From assembly GCA_037446725.1 (NCBI GenBank), contig JBBIIC010000006.1, positions 48,450-112,449 on the forward strand: a DNA stretch of 64,000 nucleotides, read 5' to 3'. The translations under genes were made by a program, and so were the position numbers. The notes under the pieces were generated by a model that made no database searches, had not been told where the DNA came from, and saw only the letters and a program-made list of their open reading frames with translations. Every line of letters begins with the position of its first letter. The stretch's first letter is position 1. The stretch comes from JBBIIC01 sp037446725 (GTDB lineage Bacteria > Actinomycetota > Coriobacteriia > Anaerosomatales > SLCP01). This document shows positions 49,726 to 58,116 of the stretch, in pieces.

Positions 49726-50694
49726 TTACCCGGAGGTCACTTCGATGACCCCGATACGGCGCAGACGCTCGTAGCGTGCCTGCACCAGCGCATCGGCGTC
49801 CGTGCCGGCAAGCGTCGTGAGCGCTCCGACGATGCTGCTGCGCACGGCGCCGTACACGACCTCCGGCTCGCGGTGCGCCCCGCCGAGCGGCTCGGGAATG
49901 ACCTCGTCCACGATGCCGAGCCTGACGAGATCCTCGGACGTCATCGCCAGGCATGACGCCACATCGGACGCCTTGCCGGCGTCCTTGTGCAGGATGGAGG
50001 CACACGCTTCGGGGCTGATGACCGAGTAGTAGGAGTTCTCGAGCATGATCAGACGATCGCCGAAACCGATGGCGAGCGCGCCTCCCGAGCCACCCTCGCC
50101 GATACCGACGGCCACCACCGGAACGCGCAGACCCGACAGAAGCGCGAGAGACTCGGCGATGGCCCAGGCCTGGCCCCGCTCCTCGGCCTCGATACCCGGG
50201 TATGCGCCGGGCGTGTCGATGAAGGTCACAAGCGGCAGGCCGAACTTGTCCGCAAGCCGCATCACCCGCATCGCCTTGCGAAAGCCCTCCGGGTGGACCA
50301 TGCCGAAGTTGCGCGCGATGTTCTCGCGCACGTTCTTGCCCTTCCGGTGGCCGAGAACGGCCACCCGGCGGCCGTCGATGGTCGCCAGTGCGGCCACGAT
50401 CGCCTCGTCGTCACCGTGCACGCGATCGCCGTGCACCTCGATGACGTCGGTGAAGATGGCCGCGAGGTAGTCCTGGGTCTTGGGCCGCTCGGGGTGGCGG
50501 CTGATCTGCACCCGGTCCCACGCGGAGAGGTCCGTGTACGTGCTCTCCCGCAGGTGTTCGAGCTCCTCAACGAGCGAAGCGACCTCGGCGGCAAGCTCGG
50601 GGTTCTCCGAAAGGTCGATTCGCAGCAGTTCCTCTAGCTTGGATTCGAGCTCGACGAGCGGGCGCTCGAACTCCATCACGTGGCGCTTCGTCAC
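49726..50694 (-). CDS. accA: Acetyl-CoA carboxylase carboxyltransferase subunit alpha
   Basis: The 322-residue protein has MEFERPLVELESKLEELLR, RDRVQISRHPERP-type N-terminal text (WDRVQISRHPERPKTQDYL), GHRKGKNVRENIARNFGMVHPEGFRKAMR, FIDTPGAYPGIEAEERGQAWAIA and the oxyanion loop GEGGSGGALAIGFGDR. With AccD it transfers the carboxyl from biotin to acetyl-CoA to make malonyl-CoA. Its start overlaps the accD stop by 4 nt. The biotin carrier and carboxylase subunits are not in the window. Confidence 0.96.
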   Translation of the reverse strand: MTKRHVMEFERPLVELESKLEELLRIDLSENPELAAEVASLVEELEHLRESTYTDLSAWDRVQISRHPERPKTQDYLAAIFTDVIEVHGDRVHGDDEAIVAALATIDGRRVAVLGHRKGKNVRENIARNFGMVHPEGFRKAMRVMRLADKFGLPLVTFIDTPGAYPGIEAEERGQAWAIAESLALLSGLRVPVVAVGIGEGGSGGALAIGFGDRLIMLENSYYSVISPEACASILHKDAGKASDVASCLAMTSEDLVRLGIVDEVIPEPLGGAHREPEVVYGAVRSSIVGALTTLAGTDADALVQARYERLRRIGVIEVTSG

Positions 50695-51572
50695 GGCCGC
50701 TCACCCCCGCCGACGAGGTAGTCGAGCAGCAGCGTCACGCGCGCGGGCAGCTGGCCACGCGGGACCACCTCGTCGACCATGCCGTGCTCGAGCAGGAACT
50801 CGGAGGACTGGAATCCCTTCGGCAGATGCTGCTTGATCGTCTGCTCGATCACGCGCGGGCCCGCGAAGCCGACAAGCGCGCCGGGCTCGGCGAGGATGAT
50901 GTCAGCGAGCACGGCGAACGAAGCCGTCACGCCGCCCATTGTCGGATTCGTGAGCACGGAAATGTAGGGCAGCCGGGCCTCCGAGTAGCGGCGGACCGCG
51001 GCTGAGGTCTTCGCCATCTGCATGAGCGATAGCATGCCCTCCTGCATACGGGCGCCCCCCGACGCCGTAGAGAGCACGACCGCTCGCCTTTCGTCGAGCG
51101 CCAGCTCGAACGCCCGGGCGACCTTCTCCCCGACCGCCGATCCCATGGACGCGCCGATGAAGCGGAAGTCCATCGCGCCAAGCACGGCAGGATGTCCGCC
51201 GACCGTCGCGCGGCCGAAAACGATACCCTCGGCCAGGCCCGAGCGCTCGCGCGCGGATGCGAGGCTCTGTGTGTAGGGCTTGGCCGCCACGAAGCCGAGG
51301 GGATCAGTCGAACCGATGCCGGCGTCGAACTCCTCGAACGTGGCGCCGTCGGCGAACAGCCCGACGCGTTCGGATGCGGTCAGGTCGAAGTGGTGCCCGC
51401 AATGCTGGCACACCCTGAAGTTCTCGACGAGCTGACCTTCGTAGACGATGCGCTTGCACGAGGCACACTTGCTCCACACGCCATCAGGGACCCCGGTCCC
51501 GGCAGAGCGCTCACCGTTGACAGCCGTGTACCGCCGCGCCTCGCGCGCCTTGAACCAGTCTGAGATCGACAT
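50691..51572 (-). CDS. accD: Acetyl-CoA carboxylase carboxyltransferase subunit beta
   Basis: The 293-residue protein has the zinc ribbon CASCKRIVYEGQLVENFRVCQHCGHHF (four cysteines) and the crotonase-fold core DPLGFVAAKPYTQSL, VLSTASGGARMQEGMLSLMQMAKT, LTNPTMGGVTASFA and VGFAGPRVIEQTIKQHLP. It pairs with AccA. It is 39 nt after the class I aldolase gene and overlaps accA, so it is likely transcribed from upstream. Confidence 0.97.
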   Translation of the reverse strand: MSISDWFKAREARRYTAVNGERSAGTGVPDGVWSKCASCKRIVYEGQLVENFRVCQHCGHHFDLTASERVGLFADGATFEEFDAGIGSTDPLGFVAAKPYTQSLASARERSGLAEGIVFGRATVGGHPAVLGAMDFRFIGASMGSAVGEKVARAFELALDERRAVVLSTASGGARMQEGMLSLMQMAKTSAAVRRYSEARLPYISVLTNPTMGGVTASFAVLADIILAEPGALVGFAGPRVIEQTIKQHLPKGFQSSEFLLEHGMVDEVVPRGQLPARVTLLLDYLVGGGERP

Positions 51573-51611
51573 CTAAGCCTCGTTGTCGGCCGGCCGGTCG
51601 CCGGCGGCTCG

Positions 51612-52568
51612 CTACAGCGAGTAATCCTCCGTGCCCTCGAAGACCTTGAGCGCATCGTCGGCGCTGTAGTCGCTCAGGGTGATGGCGCTGATGGCTTTCG
51701 TCAAGCGGACGGCCTCATCGAGCGGGCGCTGGTGGATGTTGCGCCCGGTCGCATTGCCGGTCGCGCCGCCCACATGGATCTGCTCCCAGAGCTGCGTGAG
51801 GAAGGTCCTCGCATCGACGGTCGAACCGCCGGCACACACGAGCCCGGTGCGGCCCGCCGCCAGCGAGGCCTCCTTGAGGAGCTCGGCCGAGGATGCCTCG
51901 TCGGTGCCCTTTGGAGGGTTGACCTTGACGAAGTCCGCACCGAGCGAGACCGCCACTCCCGCGGCGCCCGCGATGAGGTGAGCGTCCTTCTCGTTGGGAA
52001 CCGCCTTGCCGCGGGGGTACATCCACAGCACGACGATGAGGCCGAGCGCGTGTGCGTCCGCGATGAGCTGAGCGGCCTCCATCATCATCTGCGACTCGTA
52101 CTCGGAGCCGATGTAGATCGTGTAGCCGATGCCGACGACGTTCACGCCGTTGTCACGCAGGTCGACGACGGTCTGGATGTCGTAGAGCTGGGGCGAGTAG
52201 GGGTCGTCCTGGTGCTTGGCCGGGTCCTGGCTCGTCTTGATGAGATGCGACTTGCTGTTCATCTTGACGAGGTAGTTGATGTCCGGGTAGTCCGCCGCGT
52301 ACTGGGCCACCAGGCCGCGCTGGGCGGCGAGCACGCCGCAGATACCCTGCGAGCCGATGCGGAACAAGTGCTCGGGTTCGGCGTCTTCGGACGCGATACC
52401 GTCGCCGTAAAAGTCGTCGTTGAGGTGCTCGATCTTCTGGTCGCACGCGAACAGCATGAGCCTGCCCGTGTCTTGCGTGGCCTTCATGTAGCTGTCGATG
52501 TAGATCTCGCGGGCCGCGGCCGGGACGTCGACCGGCACGCGAACCTGATCACGGGTGATGCTGGGCAT
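51612..52568 (-). CDS. Class I fructose-bisphosphate aldolase, DhnA/archaeal type
   Basis: The 318-residue TIM barrel has RLMLFACDQKIEHLNDDF (DhnA-type start), NYLVKMNSKSHL, VVLWMYPRGKAV, GADFVKVNPPKG (Schiff-base lysine region) and VCAGGSTVDARTFL for phosphate binding. It would cleave or form fructose 1,6-bisphosphate, in line with PPi-PFK downstream. The ATG at 52568 has GAGGAGGGG seven bases upstream. Confidence 0.88.
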   Translation of the reverse strand: MPSITRDQVRVPVDVPAAAREIYIDSYMKATQDTGRLMLFACDQKIEHLNDDFYGDGIASEDAEPEHLFRIGSQGICGVLAAQRGLVAQYAADYPDINYLVKMNSKSHLIKTSQDPAKHQDDPYSPQLYDIQTVVDLRDNGVNVVGIGYTIYIGSEYESQMMMEAAQLIADAHALGLIVVLWMYPRGKAVPNEKDAHLIAGAAGVAVSLGADFVKVNPPKGTDEASSAELLKEASLAAGRTGLVCAGGSTVDARTFLTQLWEQIHVGGATGNATGRNIHQRPLDEAVRLTKAISAITLSDYSADDALKVFEGTEDYSL

Positions 52569-52694
52569 CTTCGAACCCCTCCTCGAGTCTCGGCACACCG
52601 GGTGAGGCCCCAGACGGGCACCGGCAGCACGCTCCGCCAGGCGCGGAAGTGCACCCTACAGGTTAGGCGAACAGGGCGTCGATTGCCAGACGGC

Positions 52695-53156
52695 TCAGGT
52701 CGCCGAGAGGCGCTTGCGCATGAGCCGATGCGGTGTGTGTGCGCGGCCCGAGATGAACTCCTCGCCCTCCGTCTCGTATCCGAGACGCCGGTAGAACGTG
52801 ACCACGTGAGACCTGGCGTGAAGCTCCACCTCACCGCGGCCCTCCGCGTGCGCGATTCGCTCGAGCGCTGAGACGAGCAGTGCTCCGATGCCCACCCCCT
52901 GCCGGGCGGGAGCGACCGAGACCTGGAAGATTCGCGACTCGCCCTCCTCAAGCCAGATGCGTGCATAGCCCACCAGGACCGGGCCGTCGAAGACGGCCAC
53001 ATGCCGGTAGGTCCGTTCGTCCGTGTCGGTGATGAGCGATCGCGGGAGCCCCCACTCGCGATAGAGCGCGTCGTAGCGCACGTCGGCCGCCTGCTCGTAC
53101 TCTGGAGTCCCCGGCTCGATCTCGCGCACCTCGAAACCGGACGTCCCGGACGCCAC
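52695..53156 (-). CDS. GNAT-family N-acetyltransferase
   Basis: The 153-residue protein has the acetyl-CoA loop QVSVAPARQGVGIGALLVSALERIA (R/Q-x-x-G-x-G/A) and the C-terminal ELHARSHVVTFYRRLGYETEGEEF, which is typical of the ElaA/YjdJ-like group. The acceptor substrate is unknown. GTG at 53156 lies 2 nt after the nadE stop, so the two genes are co-transcribed. A final HRLMRKRL matches the family end. Confidence 0.9.
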   Translation of the reverse strand: MASGTSGFEVREIEPGTPEYEQAADVRYDALYREWGLPRSLITDTDERTYRHVAVFDGPVLVGYARIWLEEGESRIFQVSVAPARQGVGIGALLVSALERIAHAEGRGEVELHARSHVVTFYRRLGYETEGEEFISGRAHTPHRLMRKRLSAT

Positions 53157-53158
53157 GT

Positions 53159-54754
53159 TCAGCCCCGGTACCGGTTCGTCACCGGCATGCGACGGTCCTT
53201 GCCGAACGCCTTCGGGGTGACCCGGATGCCCATCGGACCCTGCCGCCGCTTGTACTCGGCGGCATCGACCATCCGGCAGACCCGGTCGACGGTCCGCGCG
53301 TCGTGGCCGGCCGCGGCGATCTGCTCGCGCGACAGGTCTCCCTCGACGTATGCCGCGAGGATCGCGTCGAGGACCTCGTAGGGCGGCAGCGTGTCCTGAT
53401 CGGTCTGGTCCGGCCTGAGCTCGGCGCTGGGCGGCTTGACGATCGTGCTCGCGGGGATGACCTCGACCTCGCGGTTGCGCCAGCGCGCGAGCTCGTAGAC
53501 ACGCGTCTTGAAGACGTCCTTGAGCGGCGCGAACCCGCCGACCATGTCGCCGTAGAGTGTCGAGTAGCCGACGGAGAGCTCGCTCTTGTTACCGGTCGCC
53601 AGCACGAGCCACCCGAACTTGTTCGAGAACGCCATGAGCAGCGTGCCCCGAACTCGCGCCTGCAGGTTCTCCTCGGAGACATCGGCTGCACGGCCCTCGA
53701 AGACCGGCCCGAGCGTCTCGAGCATCGCCGAGAAGGCGGGTTCGATCGAGAGCTCGTGCAGGTCGATTCCGAGGTTGTGCGCGAGCGCCCGGGAATCGGC
53801 AACGCTACCTGCCGAGGAGTAGCGCGAGGGCATCGTCACCCCGTGCACGTGCTGTGGACCGAGCGCATCGACCGCGATCGCCGCGGTCAGCGCCGAGTCG
53901 ATGCCGCCCGAGAGGCCGACCACCACGTCGCTGAAGCCATTCTTGCGCACGTAATCGGCGAGCCCCAGGCGCAGCGCGCCGTAGACCTCCTCGACGCCGA
54001 CTACCGGAGGCGCAACCGCCGGGGGACCACCGGCGGCCGGGATGTCGACCACGAGCAAGTCCTCGACGAACGCCGTGGAACGTGCCACCACCCGTCCATC
54101 GGGCGAAAACACCACCGAGCGGCCGTCGAAAACGAGTTCGTCCTGGCCGCCCACCAGGTTGCAGTAGGCGAGCCACACGCCGTTCTCGCGCGCACGCGCT
54201 GCGAGCATGGCTTCACGGTCCTGCCCCTTGCCGGCATGGAACGGCGAGGCGGACAGGTTCACCACGAGCGCAGCGCCCGCGTGCGCGGCCTCAGCCGCCA
54301 CCCCGGACATCCAGATGTCCTCGCAGATGGTCGGGGCGACGGCGGTACCGGCGATCTCGCGAACCACCGTCGACGTGCCGGGTTCGAAGTACCGCTCCTC
54401 GTCGAAGACGCCGTAGTTGGGCAGCAGCCGCTTGTGGTAGACGGCCCCGACTTGCCCGTGGGCGCAGAGCGCCGCAGCGTTGCGGAGGACGCCGTCGGAG
54501 CGATCGACGAAACCAACCAGCGCCGCACAGTCAGCGGTCGCCGCCACCACCCGCTCGAGGCATGCACGGTTGTCCTCGACGAAGTGAGCCTTGGCGAGCA
54601 GGTCCTCGGGCGGGTAGCCGGTGAGCGCCAACTCCGGCGTCACGACGAGATCGGCGCCGACAGCGGCCGCGCGCGCTATCGCGCTGATGACACCGTCGGC
54701 GTTAGCCGTGATGTCGCCGACGACGGTGTCGAGCTGTGCAAGCGCCACGCGCAC
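53159..54754 (-). CDS. nadE: Glutamine-dependent NAD+ synthetase
   Basis: The 531-residue fusion has an N-terminal nitrilase-fold glutaminase with the E-K-C triad (VTPELALTGYPPEDLL, KRLLPNYGVFDEERYFEPG, PTICEDIWM) and a C-terminal PP-loop synthetase. The latter has VVGLSGGIDSALTAAIAVDALG, TMPSRYSSAGSVADS, LLATGNKSELSVGYSTLYGDM and IPASTIVKPPSAEL. It amidates nicotinic acid adenine dinucleotide with glutamine nitrogen. The GTG at 54754 (VRVALAQLDTVVGD) has GGAGGG upstream and gives the family N terminus; a longer start at 54811 adds 19 atypical residues. Confidence 0.95.
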   Translation of the reverse strand: MRVALAQLDTVVGDITANADGVISAIARAAAVGADLVVTPELALTGYPPEDLLAKAHFVEDNRACLERVVAATADCAALVGFVDRSDGVLRNAAALCAHGQVGAVYHKRLLPNYGVFDEERYFEPGTSTVVREIAGTAVAPTICEDIWMSGVAAEAAHAGAALVVNLSASPFHAGKGQDREAMLAARARENGVWLAYCNLVGGQDELVFDGRSVVFSPDGRVVARSTAFVEDLLVVDIPAAGGPPAVAPPVVGVEEVYGALRLGLADYVRKNGFSDVVVGLSGGIDSALTAAIAVDALGPQHVHGVTMPSRYSSAGSVADSRALAHNLGIDLHELSIEPAFSAMLETLGPVFEGRAADVSEENLQARVRGTLLMAFSNKFGWLVLATGNKSELSVGYSTLYGDMVGGFAPLKDVFKTRVYELARWRNREVEVIPASTIVKPPSAELRPDQTDQDTLPPYEVLDAILAAYVEGDLSREQIAAAGHDARTVDRVCRMVDAAEYKRRQGPMGIRVTPKAFGKDRRMPVTNRYRG

Positions 54755-55207
54755 GGTCAAACCCTCCGAACGGATGTTGCCGGGAGGCTCCGGCACCGCA
54801 CAGCATAGCACTCACACGGTGCTCCGCGGCACCCCGCCGCAGGCAGGAACTGCCACTGTGAACTGCTCGGATGGCGGGTATGTCGCGACGGTATCCTCGA
54901 GATCCGGGTGGCCGGAGGCGCACCCCGCCACGCTGCGACCCGCAAGATCGAGGTCACAGCGCAGGCGCCGGGCGAGCTTGTCGCGCATCACTAGCGCGCC
55001 GCACCCGCTGCCGAAGGCCAGAGCCTCCCGCAGGTCCCGGCTTTCCCGTGAACACACCAGAGATGGCACGTCTCATGCTTGAACGCCTGTGAACGGAAAC
55101 ACGATACGCACCCCTTGTGCTGCTAGCTTAAGCCGTGCTAATGTTTGGGCAGACACATGCCGAGGTTAGGTGTAGACTCGCACCGCACCTCGTCTGGAGG
55201 ATCGTCG
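54755..55207. other. 453-nt region between nadE and the zinc-ribbon gene
   Basis: No gene is firmly supported. A minus-strand reading frame of 85 codons (55069-54812) exists but has only a GTG start, no Shine-Dalgarno and no recognisable domain. The stretch 55110-55160 is clearly lower in GC and probably contains the promoter of the downstream small gene; no clean -35/-10 pair can be assigned. Confidence 0.5.
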
Positions 55208-55348
55208 ATGGTACGTAAGCAGACATGCCCGCGCTGCCGGGGAGACCGGTACGTCAAGGTCGAGAAGACAGCCGGAGCGAAACATCAGAAATGTCCCGAG
55301 TGCAACGGGACAGGCTACAAGGTCCAGGTCGTGCATCACTTCCGATAG
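55208..55348 (+). CDS. Small DnaJ-like zinc-ribbon protein
   Basis: The 46-residue protein is MVRKQTCPRCRGDRYVKV, then KCPECNGTGYKVQVVHHFR. It has two CxxCxG-type knuckles (CPRCRGD and CPECNGTG), the motif that binds zinc in DnaJ. Shine-Dalgarno GGAGG precedes the ATG. Such mini zinc ribbons are widespread in Actinobacteria, but their role is unknown. It stands alone, convergent with the trp operon. The four cysteines and the strong ribosome-binding site make a real gene likely despite its size. Confidence 0.8.
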   Translation: MVRKQTCPRCRGDRYVKVEKTAGAKHQKCPECNGTGYKVQVVHHFR

Positions 55349-55373
55349 ACGCGATCAACACGAGCGAACCCCG

Positions 55374-55404
55374 CGACACCGGACGGCATCCGCCGCCGGT
55401 GTCG
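55374..55404. terminator. Hairpin between the zinc-ribbon gene and the trp operon end
   Basis: CGACACCGG (55374-55382) pairs with CCGGTGTCG (55396-55404) around a 13-base loop. It lies 26 nt after the small gene's stop on the plus strand and 19 nt after the trpA stop on the minus strand. Only a short T-rich stretch follows. It is probably a bidirectional transcript end. Confidence 0.6.
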
Positions 55405-55422
55405 TTGCCTCTCCGGCGGGGA

Positions 55423-56220
55423 TCACTCCCGCGCGCCTCGCACTGCAGTCGCCAGCGACGCGACGAACGCCCCGACGGCCTCCGGCTCCCGCTGACGGCG
55501 CACGACGGCCGAGCCCACCACGACCCCGTCAGCGATCCGGGCCACGGCGGCCGCCTGATCCGGCCCGCCCACACCGAAGCCCACCGCTACCGGCAGCCGC
55601 GCATGACGTTTGACGCGCTCGACAAGCGTTGCGATCTCGGGCGGAAGCGCTGCCCGCTCCCCCGTCACGCCGGTCGTCGAAACGCAGTACACGAACCCGG
55701 CCGATGCGGCGCCGACCGTCGCAAGCCGCTCGTCGGTCGACGTCGGTGCGACGAGGAAGACGGTGTCGATTCCAGCGGACACCGCCAGCCACGGCCGGGC
55801 AGCCTCCGGGGGCATGTCGGGGACGATGACGCCGCCGACGCCCGCCTCGCGAATGGCCGTGGCCGCACGGGGCAGACCTGCGCGCATGAGCGGGTTGAGG
55901 TAGGTCATGAGCGCCACCGGCGGCGCGGCGGGAACCGTCGCAACGAACTCCGCCGCGAGATCGATCGACTCCGCAAGCCCGAACCCGCCCTCGCGCGCGA
56001 CCTTCGCGGCATCGGCGATGACCGGCCCGTCCGCGAGCGGGTCCCCGTAGGGAACACCGAGCTCGATGACGTCGGCCCCGGCCCCGGCGGCTGCGCGCAG
56101 GGCAGCAAACGAGGTCTCACGGTCCGGGTAGCCGGCCATCAGGTAGACGACGAGCGCCGCCCGATCGGCCGGAAAGCCCCGGCTCAGGCCGGTGTCAGGT
56201 GTCGCGCCGGGCTCACTCAC
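55423..56220 (-). CDS. trpA: Tryptophan synthase alpha subunit
   Basis: The 265-residue TIM barrel has YLMAGYPD, ADVIELGVPYGDPLADGPVI (catalytic Glu and Asp), VALMTYLNPLMRAG, VIVPDMPPEAA, FLVAPTSTDERL, VSTTGVTGERAALP and VGFGVGGPDQAAAV. It splits indole-3-glycerol phosphate and channels indole to TrpB1. The GTG at 56220 overlaps the trpB stop by 8 nt; the first ATG of the longer frame lies well inside trpB and is rejected. It is the last gene of the operon. Confidence 0.96.
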   Translation of the reverse strand: MSEPGATPDTGLSRGFPADRAALVVYLMAGYPDRETSFAALRAAAGAGADVIELGVPYGDPLADGPVIADAAKVAREGGFGLAESIDLAAEFVATVPAAPPVALMTYLNPLMRAGLPRAATAIREAGVGGVIVPDMPPEAARPWLAVSAGIDTVFLVAPTSTDERLATVGAASAGFVYCVSTTGVTGERAALPPEIATLVERVKRHARLPVAVGFGVGGPDQAAAVARIADGVVVGSAVVRRQREPEAVGAFVASLATAVRGARE

Positions 56221-57451
56221 CCGCGAGGCCGGCCTCTCTGACGATGTCCATGTCCTTGTCGCCGCGGCCGGAGACATTGACCACGACGATCGCATCCGGG
56301 CCGAGTTCGGGCGCGAGGCGTGGGAGCAGCGCGAGCGCGTGGCTGCTCTCGATGGCGGGGATGATCCCCTCCGTCCGGGTCAGAAGCGCGAAGGCGTCGA
56401 GCGCCTCGGCGTCGGTAACGGCCTCGTAGCGCACGAGCCCCTCGTCCTTGAGGTAGCTGTGCTCGGGGCCGACTCCCGGGTAGTCCAGACCGGCTGAGAT
56501 CGAGTACGCCTCGAGCGGGTTGCCCGCATCGTCCTGCAGCAGGTAGGAGTAGAACCCGTGCAGCACGCCGGGCGAGCCTTTGGTGAGCGCCGCGCCATGC
56601 TTGTCAGTCTCGATGCCCAACCCGGCGGCCTCGGCGCCCACGAGCAGCGGTCTGCGCTCGGCGGACAGGTCGCGCAGGAAGGGATAGAACATGCCGATGG
56701 CGTTGCTACCGCCGCCAATGCACGCGATCACTGCGTCGGGCACTCGCTCCTCGCGGCCCTGCAGCTGCACGAGCGTCTCCTCGCCGATGACCTTCTGAAA
56801 CTCGCGCACCATCGCCGGATAGGGATGCGGGCCGACGGCACTGCCGAGCACGTAGAACGTGTCACCCACGCGTTCCACCCAGTGCCTGAGCGCAGCGGTG
56901 ACGGCATCGGCGAGCGTGCCGGTACCCTCGGCCACGGGAACGACCTCGGCGCCGAGCAGTCGCATCTTGTAGACGTTGAGTGACTGTCGGCGGATGTCCT
57001 CGGTGCCCATGAAGATCGTGCACTCCATGCCCATGAGCGCGGCTGCGGTGGCCGTGGCGACTCCGTGCTGGCCCGCACCGGTCTCGGCGATCACCCGGTG
57101 CTTGCCCATCCGGCGCGCGAGCAGGCACTGGCCGATCGTGTTGTTGATCTTGTGGGCCCCGGTGTGGTTGAGGTCCTCTCGCTTCAGGTAGACTCGGCCG
57201 AGCCCGACCGCTTCGGCAAGCCGGTCCGCACGGTACAGCGGCGAGGGGCGGCCGACGTAGTCCTCGAGCAACGTGCCGAACTCCGCCGCAAATCCCGGGT
57301 CCTCGAGCGCGACATGGAACGCCTCGTCGAGCTCGGTCAGCGCCGGCACCACGGTCTCGGGCACGAACGTCCCGCCGTAGGGGCCGAAGAAGCCCTGGGC
57401 ATCCGGGCTGGAGTACGCCATCTCGGCGGAGGGCAGGAACACATCACTCAC
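56213..57451 (-). CDS. trpB: Tryptophan synthase beta subunit (TrpB1)
   Basis: The 412-residue PLP enzyme has FGPYGGTFVPETVVPALTEL, RPSPLYRADRLAEAVG, the PLP-lysine motif KREDLNHTGAHKINN, ETGAGQHGVATATAAALMG, GGGSNAIGMFYPFL and GHGPEHSYL-type text (GVGPEHSYLKDEG). It joins indole with serine. It lies directly before trpA, so it forms the alpha2beta2 complex. GTG at 57451 overlaps the trpF stop by 4 nt. Confidence 0.97.
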   Translation of the reverse strand: MSDVFLPSAEMAYSSPDAQGFFGPYGGTFVPETVVPALTELDEAFHVALEDPGFAAEFGTLLEDYVGRPSPLYRADRLAEAVGLGRVYLKREDLNHTGAHKINNTIGQCLLARRMGKHRVIAETGAGQHGVATATAAALMGMECTIFMGTEDIRRQSLNVYKMRLLGAEVVPVAEGTGTLADAVTAALRHWVERVGDTFYVLGSAVGPHPYPAMVREFQKVIGEETLVQLQGREERVPDAVIACIGGGSNAIGMFYPFLRDLSAERRPLLVGAEAAGLGIETDKHGAALTKGSPGVLHGFYSYLLQDDAGNPLEAYSISAGLDYPGVGPEHSYLKDEGLVRYEAVTDAEALDAFALLTRTEGIIPAIESSHALALLPRLAPELGPDAIVVVNVSGRGDKDMDIVREAGLAGE

Positions 57452-58095
57452 GAGCGTACCTCCTCGTCTGCGGCACGCACCGCCGCCACGAACGCGTGCA
57501 GTTTCAGCCGGTCCTTCTGGCGCAGCCGCTCTTCGACGCCGGAAGAGACATCGACCCCGTACGGGCCGAGGGCGCGGATAGCGCCTCCGACGTTGACGGG
57601 ATTGAGTCCACCCGCGACGATCATCGGCGCCCACGCCGGCAGAGGCGCAACGGCCTCCCAGGGGAACGTGCGGCCAGTGCCCCCGTCCACGCCCTCGACG
57701 TAGGTGTCGAGGAGCAGCGCGGAGACGCGGTCCCTATACGCCTCGAGGTCCGCGGGGTCGAGACCGGGACGCACACGCACGGCCTTGATGACCGGCACCG
57801 GCGCCGCCGCGCACCGCCCGGGGCTCTCGGACCCGTGGAACTGGACGGCAGCGAGGCCGAGCCTCGTCACCGCCCGCTCCACGTAGTCGGCGGGAGCGTT
57901 GACGAACACGCCCACGCGGGCCACGAACGGCGGTACCGCCGCGAAGATCCGCTCGGCCTCTGTCAGCGTCACCTGTCGCGGTGACTCGGCCAGCACGACG
58001 CCGAGCGCGTCGGCGCCGGCGCGCACCGCCTCGGCAGCGTCGAGCGCCGAGGTGAGGCCGCAGACCTTGACCCGTGTCCGTCCGTTACGCACCAT
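57448..58095 (-). CDS. trpF: Phosphoribosylanthranilate isomerase
   Basis: The 215-residue TIM barrel has VKVCGLTSALDAAEAVRAGADALGVVLAESPRQV, VGVFVNAP, AAVQFHGSESP, LLLDTYVEGVDGGTGRTFPW and IVAGGLNPVNVGGAIRALGPYGVDVSSGVE. Catalytic Cys is in KVCGLT and Asp in LLLDT. It follows trpB2 by 21 nt and overlaps trpB1 by 4 nt. Confidence 0.96.
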   Translation of the reverse strand: MVRNGRTRVKVCGLTSALDAAEAVRAGADALGVVLAESPRQVTLTEAERIFAAVPPFVARVGVFVNAPADYVERAVTRLGLAAVQFHGSESPGRCAAAPVPVIKAVRVRPGLDPADLEAYRDRVSALLLDTYVEGVDGGTGRTFPWEAVAPLPAWAPMIVAGGLNPVNVGGAIRALGPYGVDVSSGVEERLRQKDRLKLHAFVAAVRAADEEVRS

Positions 58096-58116
58096 TCACA
58101 CTCCTCGCTCGCCACT

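Noticed and set aside
54812..55069. 85-codon minus-strand reading frame upstream of nadE
   Set aside because: It has a GTG start only, no Shine-Dalgarno and no recognisable domain, and it lies in a region that probably carries promoters. Support is insufficient.
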